DNA of 41,630 bases from Testudinibacter crocodili (GTDB lineage Bacteria > Pseudomonadota > Gammaproteobacteria > Enterobacterales > Pasteurellaceae). Shown here one piece after another: positions 18,423 through 28,051 of this stretch. Position numbers and translations under genes: made by a program. Location of the stretch: positions 1 to 41,630 of the forward strand of contig VDHG01000080.1 of the NCBI GenBank assembly GCA_006228005.1, read 5' to 3'. Position 1 is the stretch's first letter. Every line of letters begins with the position of its first letter. The notes beneath the pieces are model-generated. The model ran no database searches. It saw nothing but the letters and a program-made list of their open reading frames with translations, and had not been told where the DNA came from.

Positions 18423-19148
18423 TCAAGATTCGTGACAAATTAACGTGCCTTCCGACTCGCCTAAAATCACACGTTTCAACGCACCCGGCTTATTCATATT
18501 GAACACCCGAATCGGCATATTGTGATCGCGCGCCAAAGTAAACGCTGCTAAATCCATCACTTGCAGCTCTTTTTCCAACACATCTTGATAGCTTAACGTG
18601 CGGTACAAATTGGCATCCGGATTCTTGGCAGGATCGCAATCATAGACACCATCCACTTTAGTCGCTTTCAAGACCACATCGGCCTCAATTTCAATACCGC
18701 GCAAACAGGCAGCAGAATCAGTGGTAAAAAACGGATTGCCAGTACCAGCGGAAAAAATCACCACCTGACCTTGGTTCAACAAACGAATTGCTTGCGCCCA
18801 GCTGTAACTATCGCAAACCCCATTCAACGGAAACGCCGACATCAGCTTGGCATTCACTTCCGCACGGTGCAACGAGTCACGCATTGCCAAACCATTCATC
18901 ACGGTTGCTAGCATGCCCATATGATCACCAACTACTCGATTCATACCGGCTTTCGCCAATTTTGCACCACGGAACAGATTACCACCACCAATTACGATCG
19001 CAACCTGAACCCCAAGTTCGACCAGCTCTTTAATTTCCACCGCCATGCGATCCAATACCGACGGATCAATACCAAAGCCCTCTTCGCCTTGCAACGCTTC
19101 GCCGCTTAATTTTAACAAAATACGCTTATAGGTAGGTTTAACACTCAT
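18423..19148 (-). CDS. pyrH: UMP kinase
   Basis: 241-aa bacterial UMP kinase of the amino-acid-kinase fold, phosphorylating UMP to UDP as a hexamer. The N-terminal phosphate loop is [24 protein letters not shown] and the nucleotide-contact segment [20 protein letters not shown] are typical. The length equals that of E. coli PyrH. It lies between tsf and frr. Confidence 0.97.
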   Translation of the reverse strand: MSVKPTYKRILLKLSGEALQGEEGFGIDPSVLDRMAVEIKELVELGVQVAIVIGGGNLFRGAKLAKAGMNRVVGDHMGMLATVMNGLAMRDSLHRAEVNAKLMSAFPLNGVCDSYSWAQAIRLLNQGQVVIFSAGTGNPFFTTDSAACLRGIEIEADVVLKATKVDGVYDCDPAKNPDANLYRTLSYQDVLEKELQVMDLAAFTLARDHNMPIRVFNMNKPGALKRVILGESEGTLICHES

Positions 19149-19244
19149 TTTATTCTCCTTGCCATGATAAAAACCTTGATGAAATAGTCTGCTATTTGAT
19201 CACGATTTTCAACCAACTGGCTATATGAACTGTAAACGGCAAAC

Positions 19245-19270
19245 AGTAAAAAGGCGAGTCGCCTCGCCTT
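19245..19270 (-). terminator. Intrinsic terminator after tsf
   Basis: AAGGCGAG (19251-19258) pairs with CTCGCCTT (19263-19270), giving an 8-bp stem with a 4-nt loop. On the minus strand TTTTTA follows. It starts 8 nt past the tsf stop and separates tsf from pyrH. Confidence 0.85.
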
Positions 19271-19278
19271 ATATCAAT

Positions 19279-20127
19279 TTATACTTTTTGCATTGCTGCC
19301 ACTTCAGCGGCAAAATCGGTTTCGACTTTCTCGATCCCTTCACCCACTTCAAAGCGGATAAAGCCGGTCACATCGGCACCTTTTTCTTTCAGCAAATCAC
19401 CAACAGATTTAGCCGGATCCATCACGAACGGTTGACCGGTCAAAGAAACCTCACCGGTGAATTTCTTCATACGGCCTTCAACCATTTTCTCGGCGATTTC
19501 ACGTGGTTTTCCGGATTCCATCGCAATAGCGACCTGGATTTCACGCTCTTTCGCCACCACTTCGGCAGACACATCTTCCGGTTTTACGAATTCCGGACGG
19601 CTTGCCGCAACGTGCATTGCGATATGTTTGACCAGCTCATCATCAGCATTGGTAGCGGCAACCAACACCCCGATTTTCGCCCCGTGCAAGTAAGCCCCAA
19701 CTACATCACCAGAAATCGCCGCAACACGACGGATATTCATATTTTCGCCGATTTTTGCCACTAATGCGGCACGCTCTTCTTCAAACTGTGCTTTCAACAC
19801 CTCAACATCGGTCACTTTACCTGCGAGTGCAGCATCTGCAACTTTATTGGCTAATGCCAAGAAACCGGCGTCTTTAGCCACGAAGTCAGTTTCACAGTTC
19901 ATTTCCAGCAACACGCCATAGCCGCCGTCAACACGGGCTAAAATCACGCCTTCTGCTGCTACACGACCGGCTTTTTTCGCCGCCTTCGCTTGTCCTGACT
20001 TACGCATATTGTCGATCGCCAATTCGATATCGCCATTCGCTTCAACCAATGCTTTTTTACATTCCATCATACCTGCGCCGGTACGGTCACGCAGTTCTTT
20101 TACCAATGCTGCTGTAATTTCAGCCAT
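19279..20127 (-). CDS. tsf: Elongation factor Ts
   Basis: 282-aa guanine-nucleotide exchange factor for EF-Tu. The N-terminal UBA-like module contains [25 protein letters not shown]. The core carries [12 protein letters not shown], the conserved TDFV loop that inserts into the EF-Tu nucleotide site. The remaining coiled-coil and C-terminal modules are present. RBS AGAGGA precedes the ATG. It follows rpsB after 148 nt containing an attenuator-like terminator. Confidence 0.97.
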   Translation of the reverse strand: MAEITAALVKELRDRTGAGMMECKKALVEANGDIELAIDNMRKSGQAKAAKKAGRVAAEGVILARVDGGYGVLLEMNCETDFVAKDAGFLALANKVADAALAGKVTDVEVLKAQFEEERAALVAKIGENMNIRRVAAISGDVVGAYLHGAKIGVLVAATNADDELVKHIAMHVAASRPEFVKPEDVSAEVVAKEREIQVAIAMESGKPREIAEKMVEGRMKKFTGEVSLTGQPFVMDPAKSVGDLLKEKGADVTGFIRFEVGEGIEKVETDFAAEVAAMQKV

Positions 20128-20180
20128 TTTAACATCCTCTTATCAGTGCTACCCACCTGTGGGGAATAACCGCACTTTTA

Positions 20181-20213
20181 ATAAAAAAGCAGGGAACCTT
20201 GAAGCCCCCTGCT
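20181..20213 (-). terminator. Attenuator-like terminator between rpsB and tsf
   Basis: AGCAGGG (20188-20194) pairs with CCCTGCT (20207-20213) across a 12-nt loop, followed on the minus strand by TTTTTTAT. It lies between rpsB and tsf, where partial termination lowers EF-Ts relative to S2 in other gammaproteobacteria. A USS follows it directly. Confidence 0.75.
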
Positions 20214-20275
20214 AACCAATTAATCATTGTGTGGTCAATAAGGGCAAATTGCCATTACTACTCACTACGATAACA

Positions 20276-21022
20276 TTACTCTGCTGCGGCTTCTGCTGCT
20301 TCAGCTTCGACAAAGCTTTCTTCTGTTACAGTAGGGTTAGCGTGCGCACGACCTTCGTTTACTGCGGCAGCAACTGCTGTCAGATATAACTGAATGGCAC
20401 GAGCGGCATCATCGTTACCCGGAATGATGTAATCTACGCCATCCGGATTGGTGTTGGTATCGACAACTGCGAATACCGGAATACCCAAGTTGTTGGCTTC
20501 TTTAATCGCGATGTGTTCGTGATCGGCAGCGATAACAAAAATCGCATCCGGCAAACCGGACATATTTTTGATTCCGCCCAGACTCAATTCGAGTTTTTCC
20601 ATTTCACGGGCGCGCATTAATGCTTCTTTTTTGGTTAATTTTTCAAAAGTGCCGTCTTGAGACTGCGCTTCCAAATCTTTCAAACGCTTGATTGATTGAC
20701 GAACGGTTTTCCAGTTAGTCAACATACCACCTAACCAACGGTGATTAACAAAGTATTGGTTACAGCTTAATGCCGCATCTTTAACTGCTTCAGTTGCCGC
20801 ACGTTTGGTACCGACAAACAACACTTTACCGTTATTGCCAGCAATGCGGGTCAATTCTGTCAATGCTTGGTTAAACATCGGAACGGTTTTTTCCAGGTTG
20901 ATGATATGAACGCCGTTACGTGGTCCGAAAATGTAAGATTTCATTTTTGGATTCCAGTAGCGAGTTTGGTGACCGAAATGTACGCCTGCTTGCAGCATAT
21001 CGCGCATTGAAACTTGTGCCAT
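20276..21022 (-). CDS. rpsB: 30S ribosomal protein S2
   Basis: 248-aa S2, opening [20 protein letters not shown], with later [11 protein letters not shown] and [12 protein letters not shown], typical of the family. The C-terminus is an acidic Ala/Glu tail. RBS AAGGAATT precedes the ATG. A strong promoter and an S2-type autoregulatory leader lie upstream (21023-21188). Confidence 0.97.
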   Translation of the reverse strand: MAQVSMRDMLQAGVHFGHQTRYWNPKMKSYIFGPRNGVHIINLEKTVPMFNQALTELTRIAGNNGKVLFVGTKRAATEAVKDAALSCNQYFVNHRWLGGMLTNWKTVRQSIKRLKDLEAQSQDGTFEKLTKKEALMRAREMEKLELSLGGIKNMSGLPDAIFVIAADHEHIAIKEANNLGIPVFAVVDTNTNPDGVDYIIPGNDDAARAIQLYLTAVAAAVNEGRAHANPTVTEESFVEAEAAEAAAE

Positions 21023-21034
21023 AATAATTCCTTA

Positions 21035-21150
21035 TATAATTGGGGTTTAGCCTCCACATATCCTGTCGCATCGACCGTTTGGCACCCCGACTGACAGTGT
21101 GTGATATGTGTGTGAAGTCTTGATTAATCATAATGTTGTTCCGACAGTTC
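21035..21150 (-). ncRNA. S2 (rpsB) mRNA leader, t44-like
   Basis: The rpsB 5' leader carries a GGGGTGCC segment (GGGG at 21088-21085) and, downstream, GGAGGC then AAACCCC (CCCC at 21045-21042), just before the rpsB ribosome site. This spacing of GGGG and CCCC around a GC-containing stem resembles the conserved gammaproteobacterial S2 leader (t44 family), through which free S2 represses its own operon. Assigned by motif memory; a covariance-model search would settle it. Confidence 0.55.
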
Positions 21151-21165
21151 GGAATAACGGCGCAT

Positions 21166-21194
21166 TTTATACCATAATCAGCCAGAAATTACCA
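21166..21194 (-). promoter_or_regulatory. Promoter for rpsB
   Basis: On the minus strand TATAAA (21171-21166) is preceded at 17 nt by TGGTAA (21194-21189) and followed by a GC-rich discriminator (ATGCGCCG). Such a discriminator is typical of stringently controlled translation genes. Confidence 0.55.
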
Positions 21195-21218
21195 GTAAAT
21201 TTACAGCTGCTTAGCCAA

Positions 21219-21248
21219 CAAAAGAATCCCCACAACAAAGGTGGGGAT
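21219..21248 (-). terminator. Intrinsic terminator after ppiD
   Basis: ATCCCCAC (21226-21233) pairs with GTGGGGAT (21241-21248) across a 7-nt loop. On the minus strand TCTTTTGTT follows. It lies 24 nt past the ppiD stop and insulates rpsB from ppiD transcription. Confidence 0.9.
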
Positions 21249-21272
21249 CTTATTATTTGAGGTTATTAAGCG

Positions 21273-23156
21273 CTAATTCTGCTGCTGTAGAAAATCCTGA
21301 TTAATCTCAATTTTTGCCTGATTGCGCAGCGATTGAATCAAATTATTGTAGGTTTGCAACTGTTTAGCCTGCAAATAACTTGCGGCTAAAGCCTGCTGTT
21401 CCTGGCTATCGGCAACGCCATCACTCACCTTAATCAACTCCGCCAGATAGATCTCACCACTGTCATCTTGTACCGCTTTATAAACACTTTTGCCTTCGGT
21501 TGCTGTCATTGAAAACACGCCTTCACGCAGCCCGGAATCCTGCATTCTGGCATACACAAATTGTTGTGTGTTTTCAGCTAAACGGATGCCTTGCGGCAAG
21601 GTAATCGTTTGTGAACTAGCACCTTGATTTAAACTGTCTGCTGCTTTTTTAGCTTCACTCAGCAGCAATGCCTCTGCTTTTTGCCGTTTCAATAGCGCTA
21701 CAATATCGGCTTTGGCTTCTTCAAACGTTTTACTACCGGCAGCTTTGTGATCAACCACACGCACAATCAGCGAGTGCTGCTCGCCAACATTGATCGCTTC
21801 GGAATTCATGCCGCCTTGCAGCAAATCCGTATCAAAGATGTTATACACCACATTCGAGAAGTTAAGTGCGGTCGGCACATCTTGGCGTGAAAAATAGTCG
21901 GTCTGCACGGCCTTTTTGCCGATAACTTGCTCTACATCAGCAAGAGAAGCTTGATTTTCAAAGGCTTTTTCCGCAGCTTCTTTTTCTAAACGGAAAAATC
22001 CGTTCGAGGTTTGTTCATTACGAATGGTATCAGCAATCCGGCTTTTCACCTGATCCAGCGGTTGCACTTCGCCTTGGCGACGTTCAAGCACTTTAATCAA
22101 ATGGTAAGCGCTGTCAACTTTAACTGGCTGGCTGACAGCCCCAACATCAGTGACATAAGCAGTTTGCTCAAACGCCGCAGGAAAAGCGCCATCGGTTGAC
22201 CAACTCAAATCACCACCGTTGACTGCTGATAATTTATCTTGCGAATGTGCTTGTGCCAATGCTGCAAAATCTGCACCATTCTGCAACTGTTGATACAAAT
22301 CTTGCGCCAGCGCTTCATCTGCCACTTGAATATGCGCTAAATGTTGGCTGGTTTTACCACTGAATTGGGCTTTATTGTCTTGATAATACTGTGCAATTTC
22401 AACATCGCCTACGTTAATATTTTTTTCCACATCGGGTTTGGCAATATCAATATATTCAACTTTAACCAGTTCCGGCACCATAAACGCCGATTTATGTTCG
22501 TTATAATATTGTTCGGCTTCCTGATCGCTAATGACTTGTTTGGCAACTTGGTCTGCAAGTGGGAAAGACGTCAACCGCACTTCACGGGTTTGGAAAATTT
22601 GTTTAATCACCTGCTGCAACTGCTGTTGGCTAAGGGCTTCGGTACCTAACAGCCCGTATTGCATTTGCTGCATCGCCACGGATGCGCGCAGGGTTTGTGC
22701 GTAATAATCGGAACTGATACCGTTTAAACGTAAAAAGCTTTGATATTGCTCATTATCAAACTTTCCGTCTTTTTGGAAATTTGGGTTACTGACAATCGCA
22801 CGTTTAATCTGTTCATCACTCACGGCTAATCCCAACGATTGTAGATATTGTCCGATCAACGACTCATCCACTAAACCGTTTAACACGTCCTGTCTGAAAC
22901 GAGTTTGAAACTCCGGCGAATCCATTAACAGCGAAAACTCTGCTCCCATTTCATCGCTGAAAGTGCGGGTCTGCTGTTGTAATGCTGCTTGAAACGTTTG
23001 CTGACTAATCTCTTCTCCATTGACTTTTGCCGCCGAAGTGTCATGCGAACCAACCAAATAGGTGCCGACGCCGCCCAAGACAAAAGAGATGGAAATCAAT
23101 ACGAATACCACTTTCCACATCACACCGCCAACGCCGCTGTTCAGTTTTTCCAACAT
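21273..23156 (-). CDS. ppiD: Periplasmic chaperone PpiD
   Basis: 627-aa SurA-like periplasmic folding factor anchored to the inner membrane next to the Sec translocon. A single N-terminal membrane helix lies at about 13-34 (MWKVVFVLISISFVLGGVG). Next come a SurA-N-like region (about 40-200) and a parvulin domain near residues 265-360 (HLAHIQVADEALAQDLYQQL, then NGGDLSW and AYHLIKVLERR). A long C-terminal part ends the protein. RBS AGGAAAA precedes the ATG. A TATAAT lies 76 nt upstream. It follows lon directly; E. coli has hupB between them. Confidence 0.94.
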   Translation of the reverse strand: MLEKLNSGVGGVMWKVVFVLISISFVLGGVGTYLVGSHDTSAAKVNGEEISQQTFQAALQQQTRTFSDEMGAEFSLLMDSPEFQTRFRQDVLNGLVDESLIGQYLQSLGLAVSDEQIKRAIVSNPNFQKDGKFDNEQYQSFLRLNGISSDYYAQTLRASVAMQQMQYGLLGTEALSQQQLQQVIKQIFQTREVRLTSFPLADQVAKQVISDQEAEQYYNEHKSAFMVPELVKVEYIDIAKPDVEKNINVGDVEIAQYYQDNKAQFSGKTSQHLAHIQVADEALAQDLYQQLQNGADFAALAQAHSQDKLSAVNGGDLSWSTDGAFPAAFEQTAYVTDVGAVSQPVKVDSAYHLIKVLERRQGEVQPLDQVKSRIADTIRNEQTSNGFFRLEKEAAEKAFENQASLADVEQVIGKKAVQTDYFSRQDVPTALNFSNVVYNIFDTDLLQGGMNSEAINVGEQHSLIVRVVDHKAAGSKTFEEAKADIVALLKRQKAEALLLSEAKKAADSLNQGASSQTITLPQGIRLAENTQQFVYARMQDSGLREGVFSMTATEGKSVYKAVQDDSGEIYLAELIKVSDGVADSQEQQALAASYLQAKQLQTYNNLIQSLRNQAKIEINQDFLQQQN

Positions 23157-23231
23157 AATTATTTTTCCTATTCTTAAAGACTCAACTGCTGAATACCGAT
23201 TATCAAGATTAAATCCCGAAAATGTTGCCGA

Positions 23232-23237
23232 ATTATA
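23232..23237 (-). promoter_or_regulatory. -10 element upstream of ppiD
   Basis: A perfect TATAAT on the minus strand lies 76 nt upstream of the ppiD start, just after the lon terminator. The -35 is poor (GTGCAT at 17 nt), so it may depend on an activator or be weak. Confidence 0.45.
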
Positions 23238-23283
23238 TGTGAAACACGGCTGTTATGCACGAATAATCCGGCGCTGCAAAATA

Positions 23284-23323
23284 CAAAAAAGCCAAATTTA
23301 CCCGCTAGATAAATTCGGCTTTT
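23284..23323 (-). terminator. Intrinsic terminator after lon
   Basis: On the minus strand AAAGCCGAATTTA pairs with TAAATTTGGCTTT (one G-U) across a 9-nt loop, followed by TTTG. It starts 10 nt past the lon stop. Confidence 0.85.
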
Positions 23324-23332
23324 ATCGATTGG

Positions 23333-25768
23333 TTAATTCACAATCGGTGAAGGCTGCGATTTAGTTCCGCGTTTCTTAGCGGCAACTTTATTTGCCACTA
23401 CCACTTTATCACCGACAGCCGTCGGAGTCAGCATCTGTATTCCATCCGGTGGATTTTGCAATGCCAGCGCTAAAACTTCATCAATGGTTTCAACCGCACG
23501 AATGTCCAGTTGTGCTTTCACATTATCCGGAATCTCCTCCAGATCTTTAACATTCTCTTTCGGAATCAGCACCAGTTTGATGCCACCACGGTGCGCAGCC
23601 AACAATTTTTCTTTCAAGCCGCCAATTGGCAACACCTTACCGCGCAACGTGATTTCACCGGTCATCGCCACATCGGCACGCACCGGATTACCGGTCAAGC
23701 TGGAGACAAGTGCGGTACACATCGCAATCCCGGCACTTGGGCCGTCTTTTGGCGTTGCCCCTTCCGGCACATGAATATGAATATCCCGTTTCTCATAAAA
23801 ATCCGGATTAATACCCAAGCGTTCAGAACGGGCACGCACCACCGTCATCGCTGCTTGGATCGACTCTTTCATCACATCGCCCAAAGAACCAGTATAACTG
23901 AGCTTGCCTTTGCCCAACACTGAAGCCGCTTCAATGGTCAGTAAGTCACCACCAACTTCAGTCCAAGCCAGACCGGTCACTTCTCCAACACGATTTTCAG
24001 TATCGGCACGTCCGTATTCAAAACGTTTAACCCCTAAATAATCTTGTAGATTGGTTTCGTCGACCACTAAGGATTTCAGGCTTTTATCTAACAATAGATT
24101 TTTAACCGCACGGCGACAGATTTTCGAGATATCCCGCTCAAGCGAACGCACCCCGGCTTCACGGGTATAAAACCGGATAATCCCCAGAATTGCGCTGTCT
24201 TCAATTGTCAATTCACCTTTTTTCAGACCGTTGCGTGCCATCTGTTTCGCCAATAAATGGCGTTTGGCGATGTTCAGTTTTTCATCTTCAGTGTAGCCTG
24301 ACAAACGAATCACTTCCATCCGATCCAATAATGGTGAGGGAATATTCATCGAATTTGAGGTTGCCACAAACATCACATCGGACAGGTCATAATCGACTTC
24401 CAGATAGTGATCGTTGAAACTGGTATTTTGTTCCGGATCCAACACTTCCAACAATGCTGACGCCGGATCACCACGCATATCAGCCGCCATTTTGTCGATC
24501 TCATCCAATAAGAACAGCGGGTTTTTAACCCCTACCTTGCACATTTTTTGGATCAATTTGCCCGGCAACGAACCAATATAGGTTTTGCGATGGCCACGAA
24601 TTTCGGCTTCGTCCCGCACGCCACCCAGCGCCATTCTCACATACTTGCGCCCGGTTGCGTTGGCAATTGACTGCCCTAATGAGGTTTTACCCACGCCCGG
24701 CGGTCCCACCAAGCACAGAATCGGACCTTTCACCTGATTCAAACGGCTTTGCACCGCTAAATATTCTAAGATCCGCTCTTTAACCCGTTCCAAACCGTAA
24801 TGATCGGCGTCCAACACTTTTTGTGCATTAGCAATATCTTTTTTCACTTTGCTGCGCTTGTGCCAAGGCACTTGCACCAGCCACTCGATATAGCTGCGAA
24901 CCACTGTCGCTTCTGCCGACATTGGCGACATCATGCGTAATTTTTGCAGATCAGCTTCGGCTTTTTCGCGCACTTCAATCGGCATCCGAGCCTCTTCAAT
25001 TTTTTGGCGCAGCGCTTCCACTTCATCATTATGGTTATCCTGTTCACCCAACTCTTTCTGAATCGCTTTAATTTGCTCATTCAAATAGTAGTCACGCTGG
25101 CTTTTTTCCATCTGTTTTTTCACCCGGCTACGAATTCTTTTCTCGACTTGTAAGATATCCAGTTCAGATTGCATGCTGCCGATCAAAAATTCAAAGCGCT
25201 CAATCACATGGGATTTTTCCAACAGTTTTTGTTTGTTTTCCAACGCGATCGGCATATGTGCCGACATCGTGTCGCTCAAACGCTCCGCATCATGAATCCC
25301 GCGCAAGGCACTCACCACTTCCGGCTGCACTTTTTTATTCAGCTGAACATAAGAATCAAACTCTTCCAAGCTGCTGTTTTTAATAATTTCCAGCTCTTGT
25401 TCGTCGCCACGAATACTGTCGATGGTTTCAATGGTAGCGGACAGATATTCTTCATCATTCAGCGCAATAATTTTTGCCCGCTTTTGTCCTTCCACCAGCA
25501 CTTTAACCGTGCCGTCAGGCAGTTTCAGCAGTTGGATAATGTTTGCCAACGTACCCACGCTATAAATATCATCACTGCTCGGATCCTCTTGTTCTGCTTG
25601 TTTTTGTGCGACCAATAACAGCTGTTTACCGCTTTCCATCGCTTTATCTAAGCTCAGAATAGATTTTTCCCGTCCCACAAATAAAGGCATAACCATAAAC
25701 GGAAATACCACCACATCACGCAACGGTAATACCGGAATATGTGTTTGTATGGTTTGTTGTTTGCTCAT
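23333..25768 (-). CDS. lon: ATP-dependent protease Lon
   Basis: 811-aa cytoplasmic protease that degrades misfolded and regulatory proteins. An N-terminal LON substrate domain spans about 10-205 and the AAA+ module follows, with Walker A GPPGVGKTSLGQS near residue 355 and FLLDEIDKM as Walker B. The C-terminal serine-lysine protease domain has catalytic Ser in PKDGPSAGIAM near 680 and Lys in GEITLRGKVLPIGGLKEKLL near 722. The tail is Lys/Arg-rich. It follows clpX after 267 nt and has its own heat-shock-like promoter and terminator, so it can be expressed independently. Confidence 0.97.
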   Translation of the reverse strand: MSKQQTIQTHIPVLPLRDVVVFPFMVMPLFVGREKSILSLDKAMESGKQLLLVAQKQAEQEDPSSDDIYSVGTLANIIQLLKLPDGTVKVLVEGQKRAKIIALNDEEYLSATIETIDSIRGDEQELEIIKNSSLEEFDSYVQLNKKVQPEVVSALRGIHDAERLSDTMSAHMPIALENKQKLLEKSHVIERFEFLIGSMQSELDILQVEKRIRSRVKKQMEKSQRDYYLNEQIKAIQKELGEQDNHNDEVEALRQKIEEARMPIEVREKAEADLQKLRMMSPMSAEATVVRSYIEWLVQVPWHKRSKVKKDIANAQKVLDADHYGLERVKERILEYLAVQSRLNQVKGPILCLVGPPGVGKTSLGQSIANATGRKYVRMALGGVRDEAEIRGHRKTYIGSLPGKLIQKMCKVGVKNPLFLLDEIDKMAADMRGDPASALLEVLDPEQNTSFNDHYLEVDYDLSDVMFVATSNSMNIPSPLLDRMEVIRLSGYTEDEKLNIAKRHLLAKQMARNGLKKGELTIEDSAILGIIRFYTREAGVRSLERDISKICRRAVKNLLLDKSLKSLVVDETNLQDYLGVKRFEYGRADTENRVGEVTGLAWTEVGGDLLTIEAASVLGKGKLSYTGSLGDVMKESIQAAMTVVRARSERLGINPDFYEKRDIHIHVPEGATPKDGPSAGIAMCTALVSSLTGNPVRADVAMTGEITLRGKVLPIGGLKEKLLAAHRGGIKLVLIPKENVKDLEEIPDNVKAQLDIRAVETIDEVLALALQNPPDGIQMLTPTAVGDKVVVANKVAAKKRGTKSQPSPIVN

Positions 25769-25814
25769 TATTTCATCTCTCTTGCTTCTGCTTATGTTGG
25801 GATTAATGGATTGT

Positions 25815-25843
25815 ATATTGGGTTATTGATAGAAAATCTCAAG
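25815..25843 (-). promoter_or_regulatory. Sigma-32 (heat-shock) promoter for lon
   Basis: On the minus strand CTTGAGA (25843-25837) and CCCAATAT (25822-25815) are 14 nt apart, nearly the RpoH consensus CTTGAAA-N13/14-CCCCATNT. The lon start lies 46 nt further on. Lon is a known RpoH target in enterics. Confidence 0.75.
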
Positions 25844-25935
25844 CGCTATTTTAGCTGTCGCTGAATATTTCTTGCCAACCTCATGGGTTGACAGCAACGG
25901 TGAAAGCAAAAGTGCGGTTTTGAAATCATACGCAT

Positions 25936-25944
25936 TTATCCACA
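25936..25944 (+). promoter_or_regulatory. DnaA-box match TTATCCACA
   Basis: Perfect match to TTATNCACA in the lon-clpX gap, 21 nt left of a palindromic-element copy. A single box; function unknown. Confidence 0.45.
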
Positions 25945-25964
25945 ACGATATTCAATAAGGCAAC

Positions 25965-25988
25965 GTAGCGACGGATTGCATCCGCCGC
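25965..25988. repeat. Diverged single-arm copy of GTAG-type element
   Basis: GTAGCGACGGATTGCATCCG then CCGC resembles the 25-bp arm at 17598-17622, and the preceding AGGCAA is shared with that copy too. It lies in the lon-clpX gap between two inverted USS (25909-25918 and 26006-26015), so a larger stem enclosing this palindrome is possible in the clpX 3' transcript. Confidence 0.5.
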
Positions 25989-26035
25989 TTAATCCTTGTC
26001 TGTAAACCGCACTTTATGTCGTTATTGGCTTAAAC

Positions 26036-27289
26036 TCAACCTGCCTGCTCCAATTTATAGGTTAATTTTGGCGGTTGATGATCGTCGATCACGGAAAGAT
26101 CAATCAGCACTTTCTGCAAATTATCCAGTGACGGCAAATCATACATGGTATCCAACAGCACCGCTTCCAAAATCGAACGCAAACCACGTGCACCGGTTTT
26201 GCGTGCCAGTGCTTTTTTCGCCATTGCAATCAATGCTTCTTGAGTAAATTCCAGTTCGACATCTTCCAAGCTAAATAAGGTTTGATACTGTTTGGTCAAG
26301 GCATTTTTTGGCTCGGTCAAAATCTTCACCAACGCTTCTTCGTCCAATTCAGACAACGCCGCAACCACCGGTAAACGCCCGATAAATTCCGGGATCAGAC
26401 CAAATTTGATTAAATCTTCCGGCTCGACCTGCTTCAGCAGTTCACTGATGCTGGCTTTGTCTTTCTCGCCTTTAACTTCGGCACCGAAGCCGATTCCGCT
26501 GCGCACATTGTGACGTTGATCGACCACTTTATCCAAACCGGCAAACGCACCACCACAAATGAACAAAATTTTCGAGGTATCCACCCGCAAAAACTCCTGC
26601 TGCGGATGCTTACGCCCGCCTTGCGGCGGCACCGATGCGGTGGTTCCCTCAATCAATTTCAACAGCGCTTGCTGCACCCCTTCGCCTGACACATCGCGGG
26701 TAATCGACGGGTTTTCCGATTTGCGAGTGATTTTGTCGATTTCATCAATATACACAATACCACGTTCGGCTTTTTCCACATCGTAATCGCAACGCTGCAA
26801 CAATTTCTGAATAATATTTTCCACATCTTCGCCAACATAGCCGGCTTCGGTTAACGTGGTGGCATCCGCCATTGCAAAGGGTACATTCAGCATTCGTGCC
26901 AAGGTTTCTGCCAGCAAGGTTTTGCCGCTGCCGGTCGGGCCGATTAACAAAATATTGCTTTTACCCAACTCCACATCATTATTCAATGCGCTACGTAAAC
27001 GTTTGTAGTGATTATATACTGCCACCGCTAACACTTTTTTGGCGTGATCCTGCCCAATGACATAATCGTCCAGGTGCTTGCGAATTTCATGTGGGGTCGG
27101 CAACTTGTCTTGCAGTGGCGCAACCGCACTTTCATTACTACCGTTTTCTTGCTCGTCTTTTTCCAGCAAATGGTAACAATCTTCGATACATTCATTGCAG
27201 ATATAGCCGGAAGCACCGGCAATTAACTTTTCAACCTCGTGCTGCTCTTTCCCGCAAAAAGAGCAGCGATATTCTTTCTCTTCTGACAT
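26036..27289 (-). CDS. clpX: ClpX unfoldase of the ClpXP protease
   Basis: 417-aa AAA+ unfoldase that feeds substrates to ClpP. The N-terminal zinc-binding domain has Cys9, Cys12, Cys31 and Cys34. Walker A is GPTGSGKT (117-124), pore-loop motif GYVGEDVE, Walker [10 protein letters not shown]. The ClpP-docking IGF loop is in SGIGFGAEV. The length is standard. It starts 29 nt after clpP; the two are surely co-transcribed. Confidence 0.97.
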   Translation of the reverse strand: MSEEKEYRCSFCGKEQHEVEKLIAGASGYICNECIEDCYHLLEKDEQENGSNESAVAPLQDKLPTPHEIRKHLDDYVIGQDHAKKVLAVAVYNHYKRLRSALNNDVELGKSNILLIGPTGSGKTLLAETLARMLNVPFAMADATTLTEAGYVGEDVENIIQKLLQRCDYDVEKAERGIVYIDEIDKITRKSENPSITRDVSGEGVQQALLKLIEGTTASVPPQGGRKHPQQEFLRVDTSKILFICGGAFAGLDKVVDQRHNVRSGIGFGAEVKGEKDKASISELLKQVEPEDLIKFGLIPEFIGRLPVVAALSELDEEALVKILTEPKNALTKQYQTLFSLEDVELEFTQEALIAMAKKALARKTGARGLRSILEAVLLDTMYDLPSLDNLQKVLIDLSVIDDHQPPKLTYKLEQAG

Positions 27290-27318
27290 GCTGTTTTATC
27301 CAAATATTGTGATAGCGA

Positions 27319-27903
27319 TTAAATTCTTTGCGTCAACACTTCATCGACCAAACCATACGCCTGCGCTTCAGCAGCCGACATAAAATTATCGCGTTCGGTA
27401 TCTCTCTCAATTTTATCCAACGGTTGCCCGGTGTGAAACGCCAAGCGGTTGTTTAAAGTATCCCTAATTTTCAAAATTTCTTGGGCATGGATTTGAATAT
27501 CTGATGCCTGTCCACGATAGCCACCCAACGGCTGATGAATCATCACTCGCGAATGCGGCAAAGCAAAACGTTTGCCCGCAGCGCCGCCTGCCAATAAAAA
27601 AGCCCCCATCGAACAGGCTTGCCCGATACACAACGTCCGCACGTCGGGCTTGATAAACTGCATAGTATCATAAATTGCCAAGCCGGCGGTGACCACACCA
27701 CCCGGTGAGTTGATATACAGGTTGATGTCTTTTTCTGGATCGACTGACTCTAAATACAGCAATTGTGCAACAATTAAATTTGCCATGTTATCTTCCACTT
27801 GGCCGCTCAGGAAGATGATCCGCTCTTTCAATAAACGCGAATAAATATCGTAGGCTCTTTCGCCGCGTGATGTTTGATCCACCACCATTGGAACTAAACT
27901 CAT
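27319..27903 (-). CDS. clpP: ClpP protease subunit
   Basis: 194-aa serine peptidase forming the tetradecameric ClpP barrel. The catalytic triad is Ser98 (GQACSMGAF), His123 (RVMIHQP) and Asp172 (ERDNFM). GG in [10 protein letters not shown] forms the oxyanion region. A short propeptide precedes the conserved [20 protein letters not shown] start. Upstream (27904-28051) lie the tig terminator and an AT-rich promoter region with TAGAAT but no well-spaced -35. Confidence 0.97.
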   Translation of the reverse strand: MSLVPMVVDQTSRGERAYDIYSRLLKERIIFLSGQVEDNMANLIVAQLLYLESVDPEKDINLYINSPGGVVTAGLAIYDTMQFIKPDVRTLCIGQACSMGAFLLAGGAAGKRFALPHSRVMIHQPLGGYRGQASDIQIHAQEILKIRDTLNNRLAFHTGQPLDKIERDTERDNFMSAAEAQAYGLVDEVLTQRI

Positions 27904-28001
27904 TTTTTCCTCTACTTAAAAATTGACACAGAATTCTGCCATTCTACCGAAAAACAGGCTAAAAAACAGGTCAATCCCATTTTTAACTGGTTTAAAAACA
28001 A

Positions 28002-28026
28002 AAAGTGCGGTCATAAACCGCACTTT
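28002..28026 (-). terminator. USS-pair terminator after tig
   Basis: AAAGTGCGGT (28002-28011) pairs with ACCGCACTTT (28017-28026) across a 5-nt loop; on the minus strand TTGTTTTTAA follows. It lies 25 nt past the tig stop. Confidence 0.85.
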
Positions 28027-28051
28027 AGTCATCAGAACAACAGCTTACCGA

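Noticed and set aside
19225..19764. 179-residue open frame on the plus strand opposite tsf
   Set aside because: Phe/His-rich translation that mirrors EF-Ts codons; begins in the tsf terminator.
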